DNA from: an uncultured Clostridia bacterium
GTDB taxonomy: Bacteria > Bacillota > Clostridia > Christensenellales > Borkfalkiaceae
Direction: 5' to 3'
DNA: 12,136 nucleotides
NCBI GenBank assembly: GCA_947176485.1
Contig: CAMWQS010000039.1
Span: 1 to 12,136, forward strand
Shown: positions 1-4,889 of the stretch, in pieces
Numbering within the stretch: the stretch's first letter is position 1
Layout of the letters: each line of letters starts with the position of its first letter
Translations under genes and position numbers: made by a program
The notes under the pieces: model-generated
Told to the model about the DNA's origin: nothing
The model's input: the letters and a program-made list of their open reading frames with translations, nothing else
Database searches by the model: none

Positions 1-160
1 TGCTTATTTTTAAAAGCATTGCAAGGTCGGGTTCTATCTTTGCCGTTTCCCAATAAGATACCTTTCTTTGTGTAGTATTTAAGGCTTTTGCAAGCTCACT
101 TTGCATTAAGCCTTTTTCTTTGCGCAGAGATTTCAGACGCTCCGCAAATTTAACTTCCAT
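1..160 (-). CDS. XRE/Cro-type helix-turn-helix repressor, C-terminus off the left edge
   Basis: The minus strand is open from an ATG at 160 to the window edge and gives 53 residues beginning MEVKFAERLKSLRKEKGLMQ. This is the opening of an XRE-family DNA-binding domain: a first helix (FAERLKSLRKEKG), a helix-turn-helix core (MQSELAKALNTTQRKVSYWE), and the usual W-E-x-A-K-I-E-P-D turn at about residues 37-45. The remainder lies outside the window, so any ligand-binding or oligomerisation domain cannot be seen. The start is chosen because the family normally begins a few residues before this first helix. There is no Shine-Dalgarno; a TATACT box ends six bases before the ATG. It is divergent from the membrane-protein gene at 231, and two related operators lie between them, so it most likely represses that gene and itself. 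The family call is firm; the role is inferred. Confidence 0.9.
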   Translation of the reverse strand, partial: MEVKFAERLKSLRKEKGLMQSELAKALNTTQRKVSYWETAKIEPDLAMLLKIS

Positions 161-166
161 ATCAAA

Positions 167-187
167 AGTATAGACGAAAATTGTCTT
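167..187 (-). promoter_or_regulatory. -10 box of the repressor gene overlapping operator copy 2
   Basis: On the minus strand, TATACT (172-167) ends six bases before the repressor ATG. It overlaps an imperfect palindrome at 171-187, TAGACGAAAATTGTCTT, which is a degenerate copy of the perfect palindrome at 201-217. No good -35 box is visible (ATTATA lies at 17-bp spacing). The arrangement suggests a weak, autoregulated promoter. The operator relationship is clear by eye; the promoter is less certain. Confidence 0.55.
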
Positions 188-194
188 AATATAA

Positions 195-223
195 TTGACA
201 TAGACAATTATTGTCTATATAAT
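195..223 (+). promoter_or_regulatory. Consensus sigma-A-type promoter of the 231 gene
   Basis: TTGACA at 195-200 and TATAAT at 218-223 are both perfect consensus hexamers with a 17-bp spacer. The expected transcription start (about 7 nt after the -10) coincides with the ATG at 231, so the mRNA should be leaderless or nearly so. Confidence 0.9.
201..217. promoter_or_regulatory. Perfect 17-bp operator filling the promoter spacer
   Basis: TAGACAATTATTGTCTA is a perfect palindrome about a single central base. It occupies every base of the spacer between the -35 and -10 boxes. A related copy is centred 30 bp away (171-187), about three helical turns, so two repressor dimers could sit on the same DNA face. 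It is the probable binding site of the divergent XRE repressor, which would block RNA polymerase directly. Confidence 0.8.
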
Positions 224-230
224 ATGATAT

Positions 231-743
231 ATGGAACTTTTCGGGTTATTTATCGGACAGTTGGTATTAACGGCTATTTATATGGTAATTGCGGCTTTGG
301 TAGGACAACTTGCCGTGCCGTATATAATATGTTTCTGCATAGGAATGCTTTTTATTTCGATAGTAAGCAGCTTAATGTTTGATAATAACGGAATTGCACG
401 CGTCGTACTCTTTTGTATAGGAATGGCGTTGCTAATTATTCCTTCGTTTATTTTAAATATCAACGTTATAATAAATCAAACGGGTTCTATATTTGAAGTT
501 TCATTTTTTGCGGTATGTGCCGGTGTCGTATTCGTTACTTGGATAGTCTGTGGATATACGGATTTTTACTGGTATATGCTGAACGTATTGGTAATTGCGG
601 GTATCGTGGTTTTGGCTATAATAATAAACGCCATAGCTAAAAGTATATTAATTACTTCAATTGTGTGCTTAGTTATAGGCATTATTGCGCTTGCAATTAT
701 GTTAATTATGCGAATCGTTAGGGGTTCGGCGTTAAACGATTAA
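231..743 (+). CDS. Six-helix integral membrane protein of unknown function
   Basis: This 170-residue protein is almost entirely hydrophobic. Probable transmembrane segments lie at about residues 4-24, 28-49, 56-80, 87-108, 113-134 and 138-160, with a short polar tail (RIVRGSALND). I recognise no catalytic motif or named family. The start is fixed by the promoter geometry: the -10 box ends seven bases upstream and there is no Shine-Dalgarno, so the transcript is probably leaderless. The next gene begins 21 bases after its stop and has its own good ribosome site, so the two probably form one transcript under the divergent XRE repressor. AT-rich codon use sets it apart from the central genes and fits an accessory cassette. 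Small membrane proteins under XRE repressors include immunity and stress proteins, but nothing here shows which. Confidence 0.8.
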   Translation: MELFGLFIGQLVLTAIYMVIAALVGQLAVPYIICFCIGMLFISIVSSLMFDNNGIARVVLFCIGMALLIIPSFILNINVIINQTGSIFEVSFFAVCAGVVFVTWIVCGYTDFYWYMLNVLVIAGIVVLAIIINAIAKSILITSIVCLVIGIIALAIMLIMRIVRGSALND

Positions 744-764
744 TGTAATAAAAGGGAGATTTTT

Positions 765-1106
765 ATGTTTGCGGACAAGAGATACGAAGAAGACAGAAGA
801 AAGCGCGCTGAGGAAGAAAGGGAAAGGGCAACTGCTGAAGCGTATAGAAATGCTACGTCCGACCAGCGTGCCGTATTTGATTTGTTCAACGGTTCCAAAA
901 TCAAATTTGATAATAAAAGTGCTTGGTTGGAATGTGTATTTACCAATAGGAAAGAGGTAATTATTAATGTGTTGGGCTTTTGCTACGAATTCAAAATGTT
1001 TGAATCAACAAGTCCGTTTGAAGATAGGGTAAGAGCAATAATAAAAAAGGAACTTAACGATAGAGGCTACTATATTTCACCGCGTGTTTTCTTTGATTTT
1101 TGCTAA
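765..1106 (+). CDS. Small charged protein with N-terminal coiled coil, unknown function
   Basis: This 113-residue soluble protein has a Shine-Dalgarno AGGGAG at 753-758, well placed for the ATG. Residues 4-30 are densely charged (KRYEEDRRKRAEEERERA) and should form a single helix or short coiled coil. Residues 35-113 look like a small mixed fold (VFDLFNGSKIKFDN, ECVFTNRKEVIINVLGFCYEF, then an amphipathic helix EDRVRAIIKKELNDRGYY). There is no signal peptide or membrane helix. I do not recognise the family. It follows the membrane protein in what appears to be one operon controlled by the XRE repressor, so a partner role with that membrane protein is plausible but unproven. Confidence 0.72.
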   Translation: MFADKRYEEDRRKRAEEERERATAEAYRNATSDQRAVFDLFNGSKIKFDNKSAWLECVFTNRKEVIINVLGFCYEFKMFESTSPFEDRVRAIIKKELNDRGYYISPRVFFDFC

Positions 1107-1123
1107 TTTTAAAATTTAGGCAG

Positions 1124-1167
1124 CGCCCGAACGATGCTTTGAACCGCATCGTTCGGGCGTAATTAAT
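1124..1167 (+). terminator. Hairpin closing the left cassette
   Basis: A perfect 14-bp stem (arms 1124-1137 and 1146-1159, CGCCCGAACGATGC and its complement) encloses an 8-nt loop. The downstream tract is weak (TAATTAATTT), so termination may be partial. The hairpin sits directly against the -35 box of the nadA promoter. Most likely it is the terminator of the 231-1106 operon. Confidence 0.65.
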
Positions 1168-1196
1168 TTGACAGAAAAACGTAAGTGTAGTATAAT
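1168..1196 (+). promoter_or_regulatory. Consensus promoter of nadA
   Basis: TTGACA at 1168-1173 and TATAAT at 1191-1196 have a 17-bp spacer and match consensus at every position. The nadA ATG at 1204 lies where transcription should start, and no ribosome site intervenes, which predicts a leaderless message. No palindrome is seen in the spacer. Confidence 0.88.
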
Positions 1197-1203
1197 TTTT
1201 ACG

Positions 1204-2118
1204 ATGATTAAAGATTTACAGCAGCAAATTTTAGCTTTGAAAAAGGAGCGGGATATTTGTATCCTTGCCCACAGCTATATGTCCGAAGAAATATGCGAGG
1301 TTGCCGATTTCGTAGGCGACAGCTACGCGCTGTCCGTTAAGGCGAAAACCGCGCCGCAAAGCACGGTTATTATGTGCGGCGTTCGGTTTATGGCTGAAAC
1401 GGTGAAAATGCTTTCGCCCGAAAAGAAGGTTATTCTTGCAAGCCCCGACGCGGGTTGTCCCATGGCAGAGCAGTTCGATAAGGACGTTATTAAAGAAGTT
1501 AAAAAGACGTATCCAGATTATGCGGTGGTCGCTTACGTGAACACCACTGCCGAGCTTAAAACGGTTGCGGACGTTTGCGTTACTTCTTCAAGCGCGGTCA
1601 AAATCTGCCGTGCAATTCCCGAAAAAAATATTCTGTTTATACCCGATATTAATCTCGGCACCTACGTAAAAAACCAAGTGCCAGAAAAGAATTTCAAGCT
1701 TTTGTCGGGCGGCTGCCCCACGCACGCAAGGATAGAAAAAGACGACGTGCTTGCCGCAAAGGCGGCGCACCCCGACGCACTTTTCTTGGTACACCCCGAG
1801 TGCAGACCCGAGGTTGTTGAGCTTGCTGACTTCGTCGGTTCCACTTCGGGTATTATGGACTATGCCGAAAAGTCGGACGGGACGGAGTTTATTATCGGCA
1901 CGGAGAACTCTATCGTTCAGCACCTGCAGTACAAGCTGCGTGAAAAGAAGTTTTATCCACTTTCAAAAAATTTGATTTGCCACAATATGCGCCTTACCAC
2001 TTTGCCCGACGTTTTAAACTGCGTTTTGGGGCGCGGCGGTGAGGAAATTGTTTTGGACGAAAAGTTGCGCGTGCAGGCCGTTAAGTGCATAGAGAAAATG
2101 ATAGAATTAGGCGGTTGA
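1204..2118 (+). CDS. nadA: Quinolinate synthase NadA
   Basis: NadA condenses iminoaspartate with dihydroxyacetone phosphate to quinolinate in de novo NAD synthesis, in the cytoplasm, using an oxygen-sensitive [4Fe-4S] cluster. The 304-residue protein matches the short NadA form. Family blocks are clear: HSY near residue 23, CGVRFMAETVKMLSPEKKV (58-76), YVNTTAELK (111-119), PDINLG, GGCPTHARI, HPECRPEVV, GSTSGI and GTENSIVQHL. The probable cluster ligands are C85 (DAGCPMAE), C171 (GGCPTH) and C259 (LICHNM), matching the three conserved cysteines of the family. A TTG start at 1168 would lie inside the -35 box, so the ATG at 1204 is chosen. nadB and nadC, usual companions, are absent from the window. 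Instead the gene is followed six bases later by an IscR-like regulator, linking a cluster-dependent enzyme to Fe-S control. Confidence 0.96.
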   Translation: MIKDLQQQILALKKERDICILAHSYMSEEICEVADFVGDSYALSVKAKTAPQSTVIMCGVRFMAETVKMLSPEKKVILASPDAGCPMAEQFDKDVIKEVKKTYPDYAVVAYVNTTAELKTVADVCVTSSSAVKICRAIPEKNILFIPDINLGTYVKNQVPEKNFKLLSGGCPTHARIEKDDVLAAKAAHPDALFLVHPECRPEVVELADFVGSTSGIMDYAEKSDGTEFIIGTENSIVQHLQYKLREKKFYPLSKNLICHNMRLTTLPDVLNCVLGRGGEEIVLDEKLRVQAVKCIEKMIELGG

Positions 2119-2124
2119 TTTTTT

Positions 2125-2517
2125 ATGATGATTACGACCAAGGGCAGGAACGCCCTTAAAATTATGATAGATTTGGCTCAGCACGAGGGCGAGGGTTTTA
2201 TCTCCCTAAACGACATTGCCGAGCGCCAGAAGGAATCGGTCAAATATTTGGAAGCGTCTACGGCTCAGCTTACGGCGGCGGGCTTTATTTTGAGCGCACG
2301 CGGCAAAAGCGGCGGCTATAAGCTTGCACGCCCCGCAAAGGATTACAGCGTGGCAGAAATTCTTGAAAAAGGCGAAGGCTCGCTTGCGCCCGTTTCGTGC
2401 CTTATAAACGGCTGTGAAAACGCGTGCACTTGCCAAACCCTGCCCCTTTTTAAGGAGCTTGATGAAGTTATTTCAAATTTTCTTAATTCAAAAACTCTTG
2501 CAGACTTGGTGAAATAA
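2125..2517 (+). CDS. iscR: Rrf2-family IscR-like Fe-S-sensing regulator
   Basis: This 130-residue protein has the Rrf2 winged-helix layout. The N-terminus is MMITTKGRNALKIMIDLAQH; the recognition region is ISLNDIAERQKESVKYLEASTAQLTAAGFI; the wing is SARGKSGGYKLARP (residues 57-70). A cysteine cluster follows at C92, C97, C101 and C103, close in place and spacing to the three cysteines that hold [2Fe-2S] in E. coli IscR. It should bind a cluster and act as a repressor or activator of Fe-S biogenesis. The ribosome site is weak (AGGCGG, 2109-2114), and the gene starts seven bases after nadA ends, so it is probably read from the nadA promoter. A 25-bp palindrome before iscS is its likely target. 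A CymR-type cysteine-metabolism regulator is the main alternative, but the four clustered cysteines favour cluster sensing. Confidence 0.88.
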   Translation: MMITTKGRNALKIMIDLAQHEGEGFISLNDIAERQKESVKYLEASTAQLTAAGFILSARGKSGGYKLARPAKDYSVAEILEKGEGSLAPVSCLINGCENACTCQTLPLFKELDEVISNFLNSKTLADLVK

Positions 2518-2519
2518 TT

Positions 2520-2984
2520 ATGAAAATGAGCGTCAGAAAAATCGTATTATTGATACTTAGCATTTTAGTTTTAGGGTTCGGCTTGTATGGTATTATAAGC
2601 GTATTCGTCCAGCTGTCTTCCTTGCGCGAAGAAATTTTAACTATGTTTTCCGACCCGCAAATAAGCTCGGTTTTCCCCGACCCCGAAAACATCGTTAACG
2701 TTATAATCGGGATAACCGTCGCTATCGCGTGTGTGAGCAGCGCAATTGTGTTCGTGCCCGGAATACTCGGTTTACTCGTGTCGCTCGGTAAATACAGGGG
2801 CGGCGTGCATATCGTGTTTGCTTGGATATACGTAATTTTTGCCGGCTTGGGGCTTATCGTCAGTATCGTCGGGTATATCAAGGCGTCGCAGTTCGACTGG
2901 ACTGCGCTTATTAACGTATTTGAGTTTGCCGTGGTCATAGCATTTTTGGTTATTGCCAAGCAGATTAAAGAGGAAGAATATTAA
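2520..2984 (+). CDS. Small four-helix membrane protein of unknown function
   Basis: This 154-residue protein has predicted membrane spans at about residues 8-30, 58-88, 95-120 and 127-146. A polar loop with two FSDP/FPDP-like turns (residues 43-56) lies between the first two, and the tail is charged (KQIKEEEY). No family was recognised. It starts two bases after the stop of the Rrf2 gene (TAATTATG), with GGTGA at 2508-2512 as ribosome site inside the end of that gene, so the two are probably translationally coupled. Placement between the Fe-S regulator and iscS is suggestive, but no motif links it to iron, sulfur or cysteine transport. Confidence 0.78.
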   Translation: MKMSVRKIVLLILSILVLGFGLYGIISVFVQLSSLREEILTMFSDPQISSVFPDPENIVNVIIGITVAIACVSSAIVFVPGILGLLVSLGKYRGGVHIVFAWIYVIFAGLGLIVSIVGYIKASQFDWTALINVFEFAVVIAFLVIAKQIKEEEY

Positions 2985-3008
2985 TAAAATTATTTCGGAT
3001 AACTATAT

Positions 3009-3033
3009 AATTCCTATTGACAAAGTAGGAATT
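3009..3033. promoter_or_regulatory. 25-bp Rrf2/IscR-type operator at the iscS promoter
   Basis: AATTCCTA-N9-TAGGAATT forms a perfect inverted repeat with 8-bp arms. Its total length, 25 bp, equals that of IscR-type operators. The -35 box TTGACA occupies the first six bases of the 9-bp centre, so a bound dimer would exclude RNA polymerase. The Rrf2 regulator encoded at 2125-2517 is the obvious candidate. Arms with TTCC/GGAA also fit the general style of CymR sites. Confidence 0.75.
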
Positions 3034-3045
3034 TATTTTTATAAT
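3017..3045 (+). promoter_or_regulatory. Consensus promoter of iscS-iscU
   Basis: TTGACA at 3017-3022, a 17-bp spacer, then TATAAT at 3040-3045; both boxes are perfect. Transcription should begin near 3052, leaving a leader of about 26 nt with a ribosome site, unlike the leaderless promoters elsewhere in the window. Confidence 0.87.
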
Positions 3046-3063
3046 TAAATCATATTAATTACG

Positions 3064-3071
3064 TAGGAATT
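3064..3071 (+). promoter_or_regulatory. Ribosome site of iscS coinciding with a third operator half-site
   Basis: TAGGAATT repeats the right arm of the operator at 3009-3033 and contains AGGAA, the Shine-Dalgarno eight bases before the TTG start. It supports the choice of the unusual TTG initiator. A regulatory role as a half-site is speculative. Confidence 0.5.
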
Positions 3072-3077
3072 AAAGTT

Positions 3078-4268
3078 TTGAAAACAGTTTACGTAGACAA
3101 CGCGGCGACGACCGCAATGAGTGATAAGGCTATCGAGGCGATGACGCCCTTTTTAAAAGGCGTGTACGGCAACCCGTCCTCACTTCACACGGTGGGACAA
3201 GTTGCCAAAGAACACTTGGAGGACGCCCGTGCAAGAATTGCAAAGTGTTTAAACTGCGAGCCGAGGGAGGTCTATTTCACATCGGGTGGGTCGGAAGCTG
3301 ATAACCAAGCAATACGCTCCGCCGCAGTAAACGGCGCACGCAAGGGCAAAAAGCATATAATTTCCACCGCGTTCGAGCATCACGCCGTTTTGCACACCCT
3401 TAAAAAGCTTGAAAAAGAGGGCTTTGAGGTAACTTATCTACCCGTTCACGCGGACGGGCTTATAACCGCCGAAGAAGTTGGCGCGGCAATAAGAGAGGAC
3501 ACCGCCTTGGTTACGGTTATGTTTGCCAATAACGAGGTGGGTACGGTTTTGCCCATAGCCGAAATAGGTGCGGTGTGTCGTGCAAAGGGCGTGGTTTTCC
3601 ACACCGACGCGGTGCAAGCAGTCGGGCATATTCCCGTCGACGTGCAAGGGCAAAATATCGATATGCTGTCGCTTTCGGCGCATAAATTCCACGGCGCAAA
3701 GGGCGTGGGTGCACTATATTGCAAGCGCGGCATACCTTTGAATACCTTTATCGACGGCGGCGCACAAGAAAGAAATAAGCGCGCCGGCACGGAAAATCTT
3801 GCGGGCGTGGCGGCAATGGCGGCGGCTTTGGAAGAAGCGTGCGCGAACATGAAAGAAAACTCTGAAAAGTTATCCCTCCTAAGGGACAGGCTTATCGAAG
3901 GGCTTTTGAAGGTGCCGCACTCCAAACTGAACGGCGACCGAAAAAAGAGGTTGCCTTCTAACGTAAATATCTGCTTCGAGGGTATCGAGGGCGAAAGCCT
4001 TTTGCTCCTTCTTGACGCGAAGGGAATTTGCGCTTCAAGCGGCTCGGCTTGCACTTCGGGCTCTTTGGACCCGTCGCACGTTCTGCTTGCTTTGGGCTTA
4101 CCGCACGAGATTGCACACGGCTCTTTAAGGCTTAGCTTATCGGAGTACAACACCGCGGACGAGGTTGAATATATCGTTCAAGAAGTGCCCAAGGTGGTGG
4201 AGTATTTACGCAATATTTCGCCCGTTTGGGAAGAACTTGAAAAGGGTTTAAAGCCGCACTTAATTTAA
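3078..4268 (+). CDS. iscS: Cysteine desulfurase (IscS/NifS class)
   Basis: A PLP enzyme that removes sulfur from cysteine as an enzyme-bound persulfide and passes it to the IscU scaffold. The 396-residue length is normal. Visible landmarks are VDNAATT at the N-terminus, YGNPSSLH (30-37), TSGGSEADN, H101 of EHHAVL (stacks on PLP), FHTDAVQA (D177, Q180), the PLP lysine K203 in SAHKFHGAKG, RAGTEN (235-240), and the persulfide cysteine C325 in SSGSACTSG. The compact loop around C325 points to the group I IscS/NifS class rather than SufS. The start is TTG, supported by AGGAA eight bases upstream and the family's usual N-terminus. The gene has its own promoter and an Rrf2-type operator, and iscU follows after 71 bases. 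The long C-terminal tail after residue 375 is not a recognised domain. Confidence 0.95.
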   Translation: MKTVYVDNAATTAMSDKAIEAMTPFLKGVYGNPSSLHTVGQVAKEHLEDARARIAKCLNCEPREVYFTSGGSEADNQAIRSAAVNGARKGKKHIISTAFEHHAVLHTLKKLEKEGFEVTYLPVHADGLITAEEVGAAIREDTALVTVMFANNEVGTVLPIAEIGAVCRAKGVVFHTDAVQAVGHIPVDVQGQNIDMLSLSAHKFHGAKGVGALYCKRGIPLNTFIDGGAQERNKRAGTENLAGVAAMAAALEEACANMKENSEKLSLLRDRLIEGLLKVPHSKLNGDRKKRLPSNVNICFEGIEGESLLLLLDAKGICASSGSACTSGSLDPSHVLLALGLPHEIAHGSLRLSLSEYNTADEVEYIVQEVPKVVEYLRNISPVWEELEKGLKPHLI

Positions 4269-4339
4269 GGCAAAAATGCGATAGACCCCCATATATGCTT
4301 GAAATAACGCAATTTTTTAATAATTAAAAGGAGTTTTTT

Positions 4340-4780
4340 ATGGCTTTATACAGCGAAAAAGTAATGGACCACTTCACTAACCCCAGAAACGTCGGCAAGA
4401 TAGAAAACGCAGACGGAATAGGCGAAGTAGGCAACGCCAAGTGCGGCGACATTATGAAGATTTACTTGAAAATCGAAAACGATATTATCGTGGACGTAAA
4501 GTTCAACACCTTCGGGTGCGGCAGTGCGATTGCCTCAAGCTCGATGGCGACTGAGCTTATTAAGGGCAAGCCCATAAGCGAGGCGTTGACCCTTACCAAC
4601 AAGGCGGTTGCCGAGGCGTTGGACGGGTTGCCCGCGCATAAAATGCACTGCTCCGTTCTCGCGGAAGAAGCTATTCGCGCCGCGATAAAGGACTATTACG
4701 ATAAGAACGGTATCGCCTACGACAAGGCGGAGTTCCCCGACCCCACGGACGAGGACGAACACCACATTGACGAAGATTAA
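4340..4780 (+). CDS. iscU: Fe-S cluster scaffold IscU (NifU N-terminal type)
   Basis: This is the scaffold on which [2Fe-2S] and [4Fe-4S] clusters are built from IscS-derived sulfur. In the 146-residue protein the ligands are plain: C35 and D37 in NAKCGDIMK, C60 in FGCGSAIASSS, and H103/C104 in HKMHCSVLAEEAI. The N-terminus (MALYSEKVMDHFTNPRNVG) is the family signature. Beyond about residue 125 there is an acidic tail (FPDPTDEDEHHIDED), longer and more charged than in proteobacterial IscU. AAGGAG at 4328-4333 is an ideal ribosome site six bases from the ATG. No separate promoter is convincing in the 71-bp gap, so it is probably cotranscribed with iscS. A strong terminator follows. HscA, HscB and ferredoxin genes are absent, as is usual for Clostridia. 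Confidence 0.95.
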   Translation: MALYSEKVMDHFTNPRNVGKIENADGIGEVGNAKCGDIMKIYLKIENDIIVDVKFNTFGCGSAIASSSMATELIKGKPISEALTLTNKAVAEALDGLPAHKMHCSVLAEEAIRAAIKDYYDKNGIAYDKAEFPDPTDEDEHHIDED

Positions 4781-4792
4781 AATGCAAGTTAG

Positions 4793-4827
4793 ACGCCCCG
4801 ACGGACAATCTGTCGGGGCGTTTTTTT
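4793..4827 (+). terminator. Intrinsic terminator after iscU
   Basis: Arms ACGCCCCGAC (4793-4802) and GTCGGGGCGT (4812-4821) pair perfectly and run into seven T residues (4821-4827). It ends the iscS-iscU transcript. Confidence 0.93.
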
Positions 4828-4855
4828 GTAACTTAGAATAAACGCGGACAAACCC

Positions 4856-4888
4856 GAATACCTTATTTAGAGAGAAATCGAGGTATTC
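4856..4888 (+). promoter_or_regulatory. Inverted repeat masking the ATPase ribosome site
   Basis: GAATACCT (4856-4863) and AGGTATTC (4881-4888) are perfect complements separated by 17 nt. The right arm ends one base before the ATG and includes most of the only Shine-Dalgarno (GAGGT, 4880-4884). In RNA it would fold into a hairpin hiding the ribosome site; in DNA it could be a repressor operator. No convincing promoter was found in 4828-4889, so it is unclear whether both arms are transcribed. Confidence 0.5.
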
Positions 4889-4889
4889 T

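Noticed and set aside
1168..1203. TTG start for nadA that adds 12 residues
   Set aside because: The TTG is the first part of the TTGACA -35 box and the extension spans the -10 box; it cannot be on the mRNA made from this promoter, and the added residues are not part of the NadA family.
3446..4153. Long minus-strand frame opposite iscS (235 codons)
   Set aside because: It is antisense to a complete, well-conserved cysteine desulfurase and reads as low-complexity S/P/A-rich protein with no family features.
4269..4339. Possible separate promoter for iscU (TTGAAA at 4299)
   Set aside because: No acceptable -10 box at proper spacing; the gap is short and iscU is best read from the iscS promoter.
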